Source: Rhizobium sp. 32-5/1 (lineage in GTDB: Bacteria > Pseudomonadota > Alphaproteobacteria > Rhizobiales > Rhizobiaceae). Taken from it: a stretch of DNA of 64,000 nucleotides. The notes under the pieces are model-generated. The model did no database searches. It saw only the letters and a list, made by a program, of their open reading frames with translations, and was not told the DNA's origin. A program made the translations under genes and the position numbers. Positions 1 to 7,991 of this stretch are shown piece after piece (the first letter of the stretch is position 1; every line of letters starts with the position of its first letter). The DNA is taken from positions 248,001 through 312,000 of the forward strand of contig NZ_CP120638.1 of NCBI RefSeq assembly GCF_029537235.1. Reading direction: 5' to 3'.

Positions 1-206
1 CGCGGTGTTGCGCGTAATATGCACCCTTTGCCAAAAGCTGCCAGCAAAATCCATGGTTAAGGCTTCAACCCGGGCAATCGCTTGTGGACGCAGCACGTGA
101 CCTGCGCTGATTAATCCCATTTAATTCGAGCGTGCACAGGGCTAGAACAATGTGGTTGACGGCGCCACATACGGCGGACCGAAGAGAAGTCGAAGTGAGG
201 TTTTCC

Positions 207-1430
207 ATGGAACACCACGATATTGCGGTCATCGGTGCCGGTCTTGCCGGCGGGCTTTGTGCCCTTGCCCTGGCGGATGCCGGCTATCGTGTCGCGCTCA
301 TCGCTCCGCAATCGAATACCAGCGACGGTCGCACCACGGCGCTGATGGATCAATCGATCGGTTTTGTGGAGAAGCTCGGGCTTTGGTCGTCGATCGTGCC
401 GCTGTCTTCAGCGCTGTCCTCGATGCGGATCATTGATGGCACCACCCGCCTGCTGCGGGCGCCGACGGTAACGTTTCATGCCGCAGAGGTTGGGCTTGAG
501 GCCTTCGGCCACAATATTCCGAATGCACCGTTCCTCGCGCTTCTCGAATCGGCCGCACTGGCCCATCCGCGCATCACGCGCTTTGAAAAATCCTTCCAAG
601 GCCTGTCCTTCGATGAAAGCACGACCGCCGTCACGATGGATGATGGAAGCACCCTCAGCGCCGATCTCGTCGTCGGTGCCGATGGTCGACGCTCTCCGGT
701 CCGCGAGGCAGCCAAGATCGACGTGCATCGCTGGTCCTATCCGCAGGCCGCCGTGGTGCTGAATTTTGCGCATCAGCTTCCACATCGCAACATATCGACG
801 GAATTCCACACCGAGGACGGCCCGTTTACGCAGGTGCCGCTTCCGGGTAACCGCTCCAGCCTCGTCTGGGTGCGCAAACCAGAAGAAGCCGCGCAGACGG
901 CGGCAGTACCGCTCGACGCCCTGTCGATGGCCGTCGAACAGCGCATGCAGTCGATGCTCGGCAAGGTGACCGTCGATACCGCGCCCCAGACATTCCCGCT
1001 GTCCGGCATGGTGGCCAATCGTTTCGGCAAGGGACGCACCGTGCTGATCGGTGAGGCGGCGCATGCATTTCCGCCGATCGGCGCACAGGGGCTGAATCTC
1101 AGCCTTCGCGATATCATGGGGCTTTTGTCGCTTCTGGGACCAGCCGGCGTGGAGGGTATTCCGGCTGATATCGGCGACCGGCACGACAGCAGCCGCCGTC
1201 CCGACATTTTGAGCCGCACCGCCAGTGTCGATCTCCTGAACCGCTCGCTGCTTTCCGGGTTTCTGCCGGTCCAGATGCTGCGGGCCGCCGGCCTGCAGGT
1301 CCTGTCGAGTGCTGCGCCGCTGCGCAACCTGATGATGCGGGAGGGCATTTCGCCGGGCAGCGCGCTACAGTCGCTACGACGCAATCTAAGGAAAAGATCG
1401 GCCGGAAACAGGCCTGACGCCATCAGGTAG
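207..1430 (+). CDS. UbiH/UbiF/COQ6-family FAD-dependent monooxygenase
   Basis: A flavoprotein hydroxylase of the ubiquinone-biosynthesis type, about 407 aa. The N terminus has the FAD-binding Rossmann motif GAGLAGG (residues 10-16). The middle carries the DG-type motif GADGRRSP, and the second FAD motif reads LIGEAAHAFPPIGAQGLN, with Glu in place of the usual Asp of GDAAH. The ATG at 207 follows GTGAGG with good spacing and puts the Rossmann fold at the N terminus, so in-frame codons upstream are not needed. The exact substrate (ubiquinone ring or another aromatic) cannot be told from sequence alone. The last dozen codons run into the convergent AEC gene; one missing G near 1400 would give an earlier stop at 1417. 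Confidence 0.85.
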   Translation: MEHHDIAVIGAGLAGGLCALALADAGYRVALIAPQSNTSDGRTTALMDQSIGFVEKLGLWSSIVPLSSALSSMRIIDGTTRLLRAPTVTFHAAEVGLEAFGHNIPNAPFLALLESAALAHPRITRFEKSFQGLSFDESTTAVTMDDGSTLSADLVVGADGRRSPVREAAKIDVHRWSYPQAAVVLNFAHQLPHRNISTEFHTEDGPFTQVPLPGNRSSLVWVRKPEEAAQTAAVPLDALSMAVEQRMQSMLGKVTVDTAPQTFPLSGMVANRFGKGRTVLIGEAAHAFPPIGAQGLNLSLRDIMGLLSLLGPAGVEGIPADIGDRHDSSRRPDILSRTASVDLLNRSLLSGFLPVQMLRAAGLQVLSSAAPLRNLMMREGISPGSALQSLRRNLRKRSAGNRPDAIR

Positions 1431-2346
1431 AGCAGCAGCGTCACCGAGGCGACGGACAGCACCGTGGTGATCAGAATCGTCGCGGACGCCCGCTCCTGCC
1501 AGACGCCGTATTGCTGACCGATGACGAAGACATTGGTGGCCGTCGGCAGCGCCGCCAGAAGTACCGCCGTCTTGATCCAGACGGGATCGAAGTTGCCGAC
1601 AAAACTCAGGACCAGATACATCAGCACCGGATGCAGCAAAAGCTTGGCCGGGACGATATAGAAGATCTCTGCCGGGATGCGTTTCAACGGCCGCAGCGCC
1701 AGCGTGACGCCCATGGCAAACAGCGCACAGGGCGCCGCTGCCTGGGCGAGATAGTCGATCAGCCGCTGCACCGGCACAGGCGGCTGCACGGCAAAATAGG
1801 CGCCGACCACACCGGCGAGCGTCGAGAGAATGAAGGGGTGCAGGATGATCTTCTTCAGGATCTGCAGGGCGAGCGTACCTGGTGCCCCTTCTCGCCGCCG
1901 GCCAGCGCCATCATTGCCGGCGCGACCGTGAAATGCAGGACATTTTCAAAGCAGAAGATCAGCGCCACCGGTACCGCCGCCGGCTCGCCCAGCGCCAGAA
2001 GGGCAAGTCCCGGCCCCATATAGCCGATATTGCCATAGGCACCGGCCAGTCCCTGCACGGTTGATTCGGCCAGTGAATTTCTGCGCAGGAAACGCCCGGT
2101 GCAGAAGACCAGCCCGAAGATCAGATAGGTAGTGGTCACCGAGGTCAGCACAAAATCGAATCGCGCCAGTTGCTCGAAGGGCGTGGCCGATACCAGCTTG
2201 AAGAACAGGGCCGGCAGAGCGAGATAGATGATGAAGGTATTGAGCCAACCCATGGCATCCGCCGGCTGTCGCACCAGTCGGGCGGTCAGATAACCAAGGA
2301 AGATCAGGCCGAAGAACGGCAGCACCAGACCGGAGATTTCAGCCAT
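1386..2346 (-). pseudogene. AEC (auxin efflux carrier) family transporter, frameshifted
   Basis: A multi-spanning inner-membrane permease of the AEC family. The first 150 residues start at 2346 (MAEISGLVLPFFGLIFLGYL) and hold several hydrophobic helices plus the family stretch GNIGYMGPGLALLALG. The frame breaks at a run of four C on the + strand (1885-1888); one more base restores an unbroken second half with LILHP-like helices and ATNVFVIGQQYGVW. A second lost base near 1400 would provide a stop at 1386-1388; as written the frame runs on into the convergent gene to about 773. With both bases restored the length is 320 aa, normal for the family. It is probably intact in the organism. Confidence 0.75.
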
Positions 2347-2418
2347 GTCGGACAGGTTCCTTTACAGCCACACCTTGGAGAATAGGGAGGCTGTAACAAT
2401 CGTGAAGCGTCGCCGTGC

Positions 2419-3168
2419 TTAGCCGATTTTCATCAGGATGGGAAAGGTCTGCTGGAACCAGATGGCAGCCGATGTGGTGAAACCGAAGACGAAGGCAAGG
2501 CCGGCCAGCACGAGCAGGCCACCCATCAGCTTTTCGACCAGCCCGAGATGCCGGCGGAAACGCGTGAGAAACCCCATGAAAGCCCCGGAAAAGCCGGCCG
2601 CGATCCAGAACGGAACGGCGAGCCCCAGCGAATAGAATGCAAGTAGGATCGCCCCGTCGCTGACGGTCTCGCGGGCAGCGGCAACCCCGAGGATGGTTCC
2701 GAGAACCGGGCCGATGCAGGGCGTCCAGCCGAAGGCGAAGGCAAGGCCCATGATATAGGCACCAGACAGCGTTGCCGGCTTGCCACCGCCCTGAAAACGC
2801 GCCTCCCGTCCGAGAATGCCGAGCCGGAACACACCGAGAAAATGCAGGCCCATGATAATGATGATGATGCCGCCGAGGCGCGACAGGACGTCGATATGCT
2901 GGCGCAGCAAAAGGCCGATGCTGGACGCCCCCGCCCCCAGCGCCACGAACACAGTGGCAAAACCGAGCGTGAAGAAAAACGAGGCCGCGAACACGGCGCG
3001 CCGCGTATCTGCCCTTGCCACGGCTGCTCCGCCGGCGCGGAACTGATCGACCGAAATGCCCGCCATGTAACAAAGATAGGGCGGCACCAGAGGCAGGACG
3101 CAAGGCGAAAGAAACGAAAGCGCACCGGCCAGAATGGCGGTCCAGATGGAAATATCGGCGATCGACAC
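2419..3168 (-). CDS. ccdA: Cytochrome c biogenesis protein CcdA
   Basis: An integral membrane thiol:disulfide transporter (DsbD/CcdA family) that moves reducing power from cytoplasmic thioredoxin to periplasmic partners for cytochrome c maturation. About 249 aa with six predicted helices. The two redox cysteines are in LSPCVLPLVPPY near the N terminus and GWTPCIGPVLG in the second half. The GTG at 3168 is chosen because it gives the family's usual N terminus and length and has GGAG eleven bases upstream; an ATG at 3237 would add an unusual 23-residue leader. Transcribed leftward and separate from the AEC gene by about 70 bp. Confidence 0.9.
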   Translation of the reverse strand: MSIADISIWTAILAGALSFLSPCVLPLVPPYLCYMAGISVDQFRAGGAAVARADTRRAVFAASFFFTLGFATVFVALGAGASSIGLLLRQHIDVLSRLGGIIIIIMGLHFLGVFRLGILGREARFQGGGKPATLSGAYIMGLAFAFGWTPCIGPVLGTILGVAAARETVSDGAILLAFYSLGLAVPFWIAAGFSGAFMGFLTRFRRHLGLVEKLMGGLLVLAGLAFVFGFTTSAAIWFQQTFPILMKIG

Positions 3169-3361
3169 CTTGTGAACAACTCCAGCGGCAACAATTGAAC
3201 GCTCTCTTAGCGCCAAGACCCGGCACGCGCCAATCACCTTTCGGCGATTATCCGAACAACCGCCAAATCTGTGGCACCGTCACTTTTTTGGGTTGACCTT
3301 CACAAGTCGGCTGTGCATATGTCCGCCCACTTCCGCCGGACACACAAAGTCATGGCGCGGG

Positions 3362-3437
3362 GAGCGCGTAGCTCAGCTGGTAGAGCAACGGACTTTTAAT
3401 CTGTAGGTCCAGGGTTCGAATCCCTGCGCGCTCACCA
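3362..3437 (+). tRNA. tRNA-Lys (anticodon TTT)
   Basis: A complete 76-nt cloverleaf with encoded CCA. The acceptor stem GAGCGCG pairs with CGCGCTC, the anticodon loop is CTTTTAA with TTT at 3395-3397, and the T arm is GGGTTCGAATCCC. Its 3' half (from 3389) is repeated at 21458-21510, so this tRNA is the integration site of the element that follows. Confidence 0.97.
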
Positions 3438-3441
3438 AACA
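3389..3441 (+). repeat. attL: left 53-bp direct repeat
   Basis: Identical over 53 bp to 21458-21510. It starts in the anticodon stem of tRNA-Lys, includes the TTT anticodon loop, T arm, acceptor strand and CCA, and ends AAACA. Sequences diverge immediately outside on both sides, as expected for the crossover region of a tRNA-targeting tyrosine integrase. Confidence 0.95.
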
Positions 3442-3474
3442 AATCAATGACTTAGCCCCAAATTCTCACCCTCC

Positions 3475-3566
3475 CATGTTGCATTATGTTGCAACTGACT
3501 TCCCTTGATTTCCAACGGTTTCCTGCCACACTCGGCAAATCCACGCGACATGGAACGCAACATGGA
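3475..3566. repeat. Putative integrase arm-type sites, left end
   Basis: Four related decamers lie within 92 bp: CATGTTGC at 3475-3482 and TATGTTGC at 3485-3492 in one orientation, then GACATGGA (3547-3554) and GCAACATGGA (3557-3566) in the other. The same GCAACATGGA occurs twice at the right end (21404-21424). Paired copies at both ends fit arm-type binding sites of the integrase. This is inference from position and repetition. Confidence 0.6.
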
Positions 3567-3577
3567 GAGGGCTAAAG

Positions 3578-3811
3578 GTGCCGGTAATGAGCCGAGAATT
3601 CTATCGAGTTAAAACCAATAAGAGCGAGATGTGGGCCACCTTGTCGAAGGATTCGGACACCGGGGCATTATATGTGATCGAAGGTTTCAGCAGCGATCGC
3701 TTCAGTCCTTCTGAAAAACCTGTGCCTTTGGGAGAGTTTCTTTCCGCAGATGGTCCCGCGCAGGGCAAGTTGAAAGACCTCATCAGCCACCTGTTGGTCA
3801 CATCGAACTAA
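3578..3811 (+). CDS. Hypothetical protein, 77 aa
   Basis: Not recognised. A small soluble, charged protein beginning MPVMSREFYRVKTNKSEMW, with a GTG start at 3578 preceded by GGAGAGG at seven-base spacing; the ATG at 3587 is an alternative start. It is the first gene inside attL, reads away from the tRNA, and is followed by a perfect 12-bp inverted repeat that probably ends its transcript. The putative arm site at 3557-3566 overlaps its ribosome binding site, so integrase binding could interfere with its expression (inference). Confidence 0.65.
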   Translation: MPVMSREFYRVKTNKSEMWATLSKDSDTGALYVIEGFSSDRFSPSEKPVPLGEFLSADGPAQGKLKDLISHLLVTSN

Positions 3812-3824
3812 GCCGCCACGACCG

Positions 3825-3853
3825 AAAGGTGTGGTCAAAATGACCACACCTTT
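3825..3853. terminator. Perfect 12-bp inverted repeat, likely terminator
   Basis: AAAGGTGTGGTC (3825-3836) and its exact reverse complement (3842-3853) enclose a five-base loop AAAAT, directly after the 77-aa gene. There is no long T run, but the stem is strong and the repeat is symmetrical enough to act for the leftward gene ending at 3964 too. Confidence 0.5.
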
Positions 3854-3963
3854 GTGGGTGTTCGTGTGATGCGAACCCCTCGGGTATGTATGCCACGCAC
3901 GCGCCGCGAGGGTACCGGTGTCATGCAGGTGCTTTGGTATTGCCATCATGGCAACACCTTCGA

Positions 3964-4164
3964 CTATGCGGTCGCGAGGGCTTCGAGGTTCTGGCGCCAC
4001 TGAAGCGACGCGCCAGCGCCGCCCATGAAGCGCGGGCCGCGAGGTGCCGGCACCACCAGGGCAGCGCCACTGTCCCGCTCCGCACGCTCGAAGGCAGCCT
4101 TGACGGCCGGGTTGGTGAAAAGGTTGGAAAGGACCATTGCGCCGCTAACGATGTTCAGTGTCAT
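3964..4164 (-). CDS. Small hypothetical protein, 66 aa
   Basis: Not recognised. Starts MTLNIVSGAMVLSNLFTNPA with a hydrophobic N-terminal segment, then a charged region and a Gly/Pro-rich tail. The ATG at 4164 has AAGGG nine bases upstream; in-frame starts further up (4245, 4224) would overlap the operator-like repeats. It is transcribed divergently from the HTH gene at 4268, and the three TACA-N2-TGTA-type sites between them suggest joint control. Confidence 0.5.
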   Translation of the reverse strand: MTLNIVSGAMVLSNLFTNPAVKAAFERAERDSGAALVVPAPRGPRFMGGAGASLQWRQNLEALATA

Positions 4165-4191
4165 CAGCTTTTTCCCTTGCTGCAATTTGCT

Positions 4192-4250
4192 TACAAGTGT
4201 ATTCATAACTACAAGCGTAGTCATCGTCAAGCGCCTTCGATACACTTGTA
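4192..4250. promoter_or_regulatory. Three operator-like sites TACAAGYGTA in a divergent promoter region
   Basis: TACAAGTGTA (4192-4201), TACAAGCGTA (4210-4219) and the inverse TACACTTGTA (4241-4250) lie between the divergent genes at 4164 and 4268. Each is a TACA-N2-TGTA type palindrome (one imperfect); start-to-start spacings are 18 and 31 bp. The obvious candidate binder is the HTH protein encoded next to them. Confidence 0.65.
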
Positions 4251-4267
4251 TTCAAATTGAGGATTTC

Positions 4268-4507
4268 ATGGCAGAGCTGACCCCAGAAGCAAACCGAGCG
4301 GCCCGGGCGATCCTGAAATGGTCGGTTAGAGACTTGGCTGAAAAGGCCGGGATTGCCTTTTCCACGGTCCATCGCTTTGAGACAAGCGGCACCGCCACCG
4401 ACGCGACCAAAGACAAGATCAAAGCCGCATATGCTGAGCACAACGTGGAGATCACTAATGGCGAGTACACTGGCGCTCGCCTCAAGCTAATGAGGAAATT
4501 GCCATGA
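4268..4507 (+). CDS. Helix-turn-helix (XRE/Cro-like) transcriptional regulator
   Basis: A 79-aa one-domain DNA-binding protein. Residues about 10-45 form a Cro/CI-type HTH: RAILKWSVRDLAEKAGIAFS followed by TVHRFETSGTATDATKDKI. The ATG at 4268 is chosen because GAGG precedes it and translation from further upstream would run through the operator-like repeats. Its stop overlaps the next gene by four bases (ATGA), so the two are translationally coupled. It probably autoregulates through the three palindromes at 4192-4250. This size class is common for master regulators of integrated elements. Confidence 0.85.
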   Translation: MAELTPEANRAARAILKWSVRDLAEKAGIAFSTVHRFETSGTATDATKDKIKAAYAEHNVEITNGEYTGARLKLMRKLP

Positions 4508-5037
4508 GCTCCATTCCCGGGTGGATCGTGATCCTCCAAGCGCTACTAACGCCCGCAATTGCAATCGCCGTCGGCGTGATTGGTTTCCTCCAGTGGCGCA
4601 CTGCGCATCAGAAGGTTGTTCTAGATCTTTTTGATCGGCGAATGAAGGTTGTTAATGGCGTTAGAGACTTCCAAGGGCTGGTATTTAGAGGCGGTGTAAA
4701 ACAAGAGTTAGCCGACGTCGCACGCTTTCACCAAGTCCGCCATGAAGCCGAATTCCTCTTCGGAAGCGACGTTGTTAACTACCTGAAGGGACTTCACGAT
4801 ACCGTTATAGAGATGTCCACCGCCACGGCAGCCCTTGACACCCTCGACGATCCGCAAACGCGCAGTGAATATGTAAAAGCCAGCTTGGCCAAATTGAAAA
4901 AGGTGGTGGCCATGAGCAGCGAGTTCACGGCGCTCTGCGCGCCCTACATGCGAATGGATCAAAAGCGGGTTCGAACGCCGACAGAATGGCTCCAGTATCG
5001 CAATGACCTCCGCAATAGCTACGCAGATAAGCCCTAG
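4504..5037 (+). CDS. Membrane-anchored hypothetical protein, 177 aa
   Basis: No named family recognised. One N-terminal membrane helix (residues about 8-28, LQALLTPAIAIAVGVIGFLQ) is followed by a cytoplasmic-looking segment WRTAHQKVVLDLFDRRMKV and a helical C-terminal domain. I have an impression, not tested, that proteins with this HQKVVLDLFDRR-like signature recur in genomic islands. It overlaps the HTH gene by four bases, so it is coexpressed with the regulator. A membrane effector or sensor for the cargo block is possible; no catalytic motif is visible. Confidence 0.75.
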   Translation: MSSIPGWIVILQALLTPAIAIAVGVIGFLQWRTAHQKVVLDLFDRRMKVVNGVRDFQGLVFRGGVKQELADVARFHQVRHEAEFLFGSDVVNYLKGLHDTVIEMSTATAALDTLDDPQTRSEYVKASLAKLKKVVAMSSEFTALCAPYMRMDQKRVRTPTEWLQYRNDLRNSYADKP

Positions 5038-5060
5038 CGAGAATACCGTTTATCGATACC
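5035..5060. repeat. Recurring element motifs TAGCGAGAATA and TTATCGATACC
   Basis: Downstream of the 177-aa gene and 29 bp before the ATG at 5089. TAGCGAGAATA (5035-5045) recurs inverted at 7585-7595, and TTATCGATA (5050-5058) belongs to a family of 9-mers found across the element (see findings). The function is unknown. Confidence 0.45.
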
Positions 5061-5088
5061 ATTTCACCCCACTGCACAGAATGTGATC

Positions 5089-5367
5089 ATGACCCAAAGA
5101 GCAATTCTCCTGACGCCGCCGCACAACTTCGGCGTGGTTCAGCTGCCTGAGAGGAAGCACCCGGGTGTCGTAATCCAGGGAGACACGCTGCACTCGATGG
5201 TCGCTGATCTAGAGGGGATGCAGAAGCTTCTGGGCGACCGCGACTTAGCCGAACTTTCTGATGCGCTCGAGTCGATGCGGGAAATTCTTTCGGAAGTTCG
5301 ATCAAGCTACGAACGCATTTGCCATGAGAACAATATCGATCTGCCTTATCCCCAGCCGCAACGCTGA
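5089..5367 (+). CDS. DUF6959-like small protein
   Basis: A 92-aa soluble protein with the core VVQLPERKHPGVVIQGDTLH at residues about 16-36, which resembles what I recall of the DUF6959 signature (arginine/proline-rich strand, then PGVVIQGDSL). Its function is unknown. The ATG at 5089 is preferred over the GTG at 5083 as both lack a strong Shine-Dalgarno. It lies between the membrane protein and the second recombinase, with TTATCGATACC just upstream. The family assignment is from memory of the motif and was not tested. Confidence 0.6.
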   Translation: MTQRAILLTPPHNFGVVQLPERKHPGVVIQGDTLHSMVADLEGMQKLLGDRDLAELSDALESMREILSEVRSSYERICHENNIDLPYPQPQR

Positions 5368-5390
5368 AAATCAGCAAGGATAGTTACCAG

Positions 5391-6352
5391 ATGTCCGCAT
5401 TGACGTTGATCTCCCTGCCGAGGGCATCGAGCAGACTTCCGATCTCAGCGAGTCCGCCCTCGACTACGGCCGGGCCGCGCTGTCGGTGAACACCATGCGG
5501 GCCTACAGCGGCGATTGGGAGGAATTCCAGACCTGGTGCGCCGATCGGGGCCGCGGCTCTCTCCCGGCCTCCCCTGCGACGGTGGCGAACTTCGCATCTG
5601 CTCTGGCTGGCGCAGGCAAGAAGGTGCCCACAATTGCGCGCAAGCTGGCTGCCATCCGGTTCTTCCATCGCGGCGCTGGGCAAGAGAACCCGACGGACAA
5701 TGCCGGCGTGTCAGCCATACTCAAGGGCATCCGTCGCACCGTCGGCACAGCGCCCCGTCAGAAGGCGCCGGCGACCGTGGACGTGATCCATGCTCTGATG
5801 GCCCGGATCGCTCCCGACACTCTGCAGGGCAAGCGTGATCGCGCTCTGTTGCTGCTCGGGTTTGCCGGCGCTTTCCGTCGATCCGAGCTGGTGGCAATCA
5901 CCGTCGAGGATCTGACTTTCAGCGAGGAAGGCGTCGACGTATTCCTTCCGAAGTCTAAGACCGACCAGGAGGCAAAAGGCCAATCGGTTGCCGTGCTAAA
6001 CGGAAAGGCGCTCAAGCCGGCTGACAAGCTCAAGGAGTGGATGGACGCTGCCGGCATTACCAACGGCCCCATTTTCCGCCGGATTAACCGTGGCGACCAT
6101 CTCACAGGCGAGCCGCTAAGTGCGCAGACGGTTGCGCTCATCGTGAAACGCTATGCCGAGGCGGCCGGGCTCGATTTCGAGAAGCTATCCGGTCACTCGC
6201 TGCGCGCCGGCTTTGTCACATCGGCGGCTGAGAACCGGGCAAGCATTTCGCGCATTATGGAGGTGACCAGGCACCGGGATCCGCGGACTGTGGAAACCTA
6301 TGTCCGGCGCGCTGACCGGTTCAAGGATCATGCTGGAGACGGCTTTCTATGA
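5391..6352 (+). CDS. Tyrosine recombinase (XerC/D-like), probable frameshift right after the start
   Basis: A site-specific recombinase. The N-terminal SAM-like core-binding domain ([17 protein letters not shown]) is followed by a catalytic domain with Arg in [11 protein letters not shown], Lys in LPKSKTDQE, HxxR in GHSLRAGF, His in TRHRDPRT and the nucleophile Tyr in VETYVRR. The uninterrupted frame begins at GTG 5486 (288 aa), but about 32 codons of convincing protein lie upstream in the same frame with no normal start. Restoring one G after the ATG at 5391 joins them and gives 320 aa, the usual size. It overlaps the next gene by four bases. It is not next to either attachment site, so it probably does not integrate this element. 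Confidence 0.85.
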
Positions 6353-6846
6353 TCTGGGAAGTATTTCAGGGACTAGGGGCAATGGTGGGTCTGGTGACGG
6401 GTGGATTTGTCTTCTACGAGCACCTGATGCGGCACGCTCCACTTGCCTATGTCGTAACGACTCCATTCATGGAGCACGGCAGCCGCTACGCATACGTTCG
6501 TATCGACAATCGGAGCCCTCGGCCGATTCTGATCTCTTGGCCGTCAGGCATTCAAGACAATCGGTTTACGATCGGCAAAGATCACAGCAGCAGGTCAATA
6601 GTTGAGGCTTTGCTCGATGGGGAACGGGCGATAGCAGTCGATGGAAACTCGACTCGCGACTTGGTTTTACTAAAGCCCCCGAACTTTGGATCGATGCCCT
6701 TGGAAGGCGAAGCAGACGTGGTTATCCGGTGGCGCTTTGCTCAACCGCTCATTTGGAAGCGTGAAAGAAGCATCACTGTCCGAATATCAAAAGGCGACCT
6801 CCTTTTGCTCTTGGATGAAAAGCCGAACGTTGAAGACGAAGCGTAG
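6349..6846 (+). CDS. Hypothetical membrane-anchored protein, 165 aa
   Basis: Not recognised. One N-terminal helix ([21 protein letters not shown]) is followed by a beta-rich domain of about 130 residues containing [18 protein letters not shown] and ending in an acidic tail. The ATG overlaps the recombinase stop (ATGA), so it is cotranslated with it. Beta-rich sequence after a single helix would fit an anchored sensor domain, but no motif supports a definite role. Confidence 0.7.
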   Translation: MIWEVFQGLGAMVGLVTGGFVFYEHLMRHAPLAYVVTTPFMEHGSRYAYVRIDNRSPRPILISWPSGIQDNRFTIGKDHSSRSIVEALLDGERAIAVDGNSTRDLVLLKPPNFGSMPLEGEADVVIRWRFAQPLIWKRERSITVRISKGDLLLLLDEKPNVEDEA

Positions 6847-6863
6847 TCAAACAGGACGAACCA

Positions 6864-7574
6864 ATGACCGACAAAACTTTGCCAGAATTTCCCGAGCAAG
6901 ACCCTCGCGGGGTCGCTTATCACGTCGCGCAAACTGCTGTCGGAGCGGCGGATGTCGCCATTCCTGGTGCTGGTTATGCACTTCAACAGATAGTCGGTCA
7001 TTTCGTCGGTGAGCCGTTGGCAAAGCGCCGGGAGGAGTGGTTTCGTTTGGTCGGCGGGGCTATCCTCGACCTTCAAGAGCGCGTGGATGGCTTCGATCCA
7101 TCCACCCTTTCGGACAATGAGGAGTTTATCAGCTGCGTCTACGAGGCCACTCACCTAGCCATGAAAACGCATCGGGAGTTCAAACGCGAAGCACTGAAAA
7201 ATGCCATCGTAAACACCGCGCTTGGTTTTACGTTAAACGAGTCTCTTCGTGGCCGGTTTATTTTATGCATCGACCAGTTTTCCGAGGCTCACATCCGGCT
7301 TTTGACGGTCCTTCACGATCTGACAGCTTTCCCGACTTGTGTTGCGGAAGCAAAATCGATGTATGCAGGATCACAGTCTAGCGTGGTGAGAGCCGAAATC
7401 AGCGAGATGGAAATGCCAAAGGATGTATTTACGAACGTGTTGGCTGACCTGGAGCGTGAGCGTTTCATTAATGGGTCGCTCGGTGGCATGATGTCGGCTG
7501 GATCCTTGCTCAACAAACGCACTACCGAGATTGGAGACCTATTCCTTCAGTTCATCACTCGCGGAGAGTTCTAG
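6864..7574 (+). CDS. Hypothetical helical protein, 236 aa
   Basis: No name recognised. N terminus with a glycine-rich hydrophobic stretch (VGAADVAIPGAGYALQQIV), then a helical region LAKRREEWFRLVGGAILDLQ and a helix-rich middle with EFISCVYEATHLAMKTHREF. The C-terminal part (residues about 185-236) resembles a small winged domain, DVFTNVLADLERERFINGS, as if it senses a ligand or binds a partner. It follows the 165-aa gene by 17 bp and probably shares its transcript. I recall similar layouts (membrane-perturbing N terminus plus helical domain) in islands; a defence role is only a guess. Confidence 0.7.
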   Translation: MTDKTLPEFPEQDPRGVAYHVAQTAVGAADVAIPGAGYALQQIVGHFVGEPLAKRREEWFRLVGGAILDLQERVDGFDPSTLSDNEEFISCVYEATHLAMKTHREFKREALKNAIVNTALGFTLNESLRGRFILCIDQFSEAHIRLLTVLHDLTAFPTCVAEAKSMYAGSQSSVVRAEISEMEMPKDVFTNVLADLERERFINGSLGGMMSAGSLLNKRTTEIGDLFLQFITRGEF

Positions 7575-7597
7575 CGATAACAGTTATTCTCGCTACC
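7572..7597. repeat. Imperfect palindrome containing TAGCGATAA and TTATTCTCGCTA
   Basis: The stop codon of the 236-aa gene is the first three bases of TAGCGATAA (7572-7580); TTATTCTCGCTA follows at 7584-7595, making a dyad with TAGCGA/TCGCTA arms. Both halves recur elsewhere in the element. It may be a terminator-like hairpin or a protein-binding site. Confidence 0.5.
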
Positions 7598-7703
7598 GTT
7601 CTTCCGAAACAAGCAACCCATATCCGCGCATTATCTTGTCCCTGGCCTGTTGCAATTGCCGATCTCAAGCCAGTCCACCGTGAGCCAGATACGGTCGCCT
7701 GGG

Positions 7704-7907
7704 TTAAGCGCCCGTTCCGCCGAACCCTTCCAAGCCATCAAGCCGGTTGACGGTAACCCCGAGGGCGCCGACAGCCTCCATCGTGATAGCCAGGCTTTTC
7801 ATCATAAGGGCAAGATCATGGTCGTTATCCGGACCAGCCAATTCCTGGGCGCGGGTGTGCAGGCGCTCACAGTGGATGTTCAGCTGCGCGATGATGTCTT
7901 CGTTCAT
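7704..7907 (-). CDS. Small hypothetical protein, 67 aa
   Basis: Not recognised. Soluble and mostly helical, starting MNEDIIAQLNIHCERLHTRA, with GGGAG seven bases before the ATG, which is why it is accepted despite its size. It is the last gene of a short leftward pair with the 69-aa membrane protein at 7992-8201. Confidence 0.6.
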   Translation of the reverse strand: MNEDIIAQLNIHCERLHTRAQELAGPDNDHDLALMMKSLAITMEAVGALGVTVNRLDGLEGFGGTGA

Positions 7908-7991
7908 TCCAATCTCCCAGGGTTGCCATGCAACTCCTGAAAAGCATCGTCAAATGCGAAGGTTCCACCGGTTGGTAAAAATGGTTTCGCG

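Noticed and set aside
100..125. CtrA site TTAATCCCATTTAA near the left edge
   Set aside because: Spacing is six and not seven, and no start codon arrangement supports it.
773..1810. Long leftward frame across ubiH
   Set aside because: Only the part above about 1386 is AEC protein; the rest is antisense to a well-supported gene and reached only by a run-on caused by a likely lost base.
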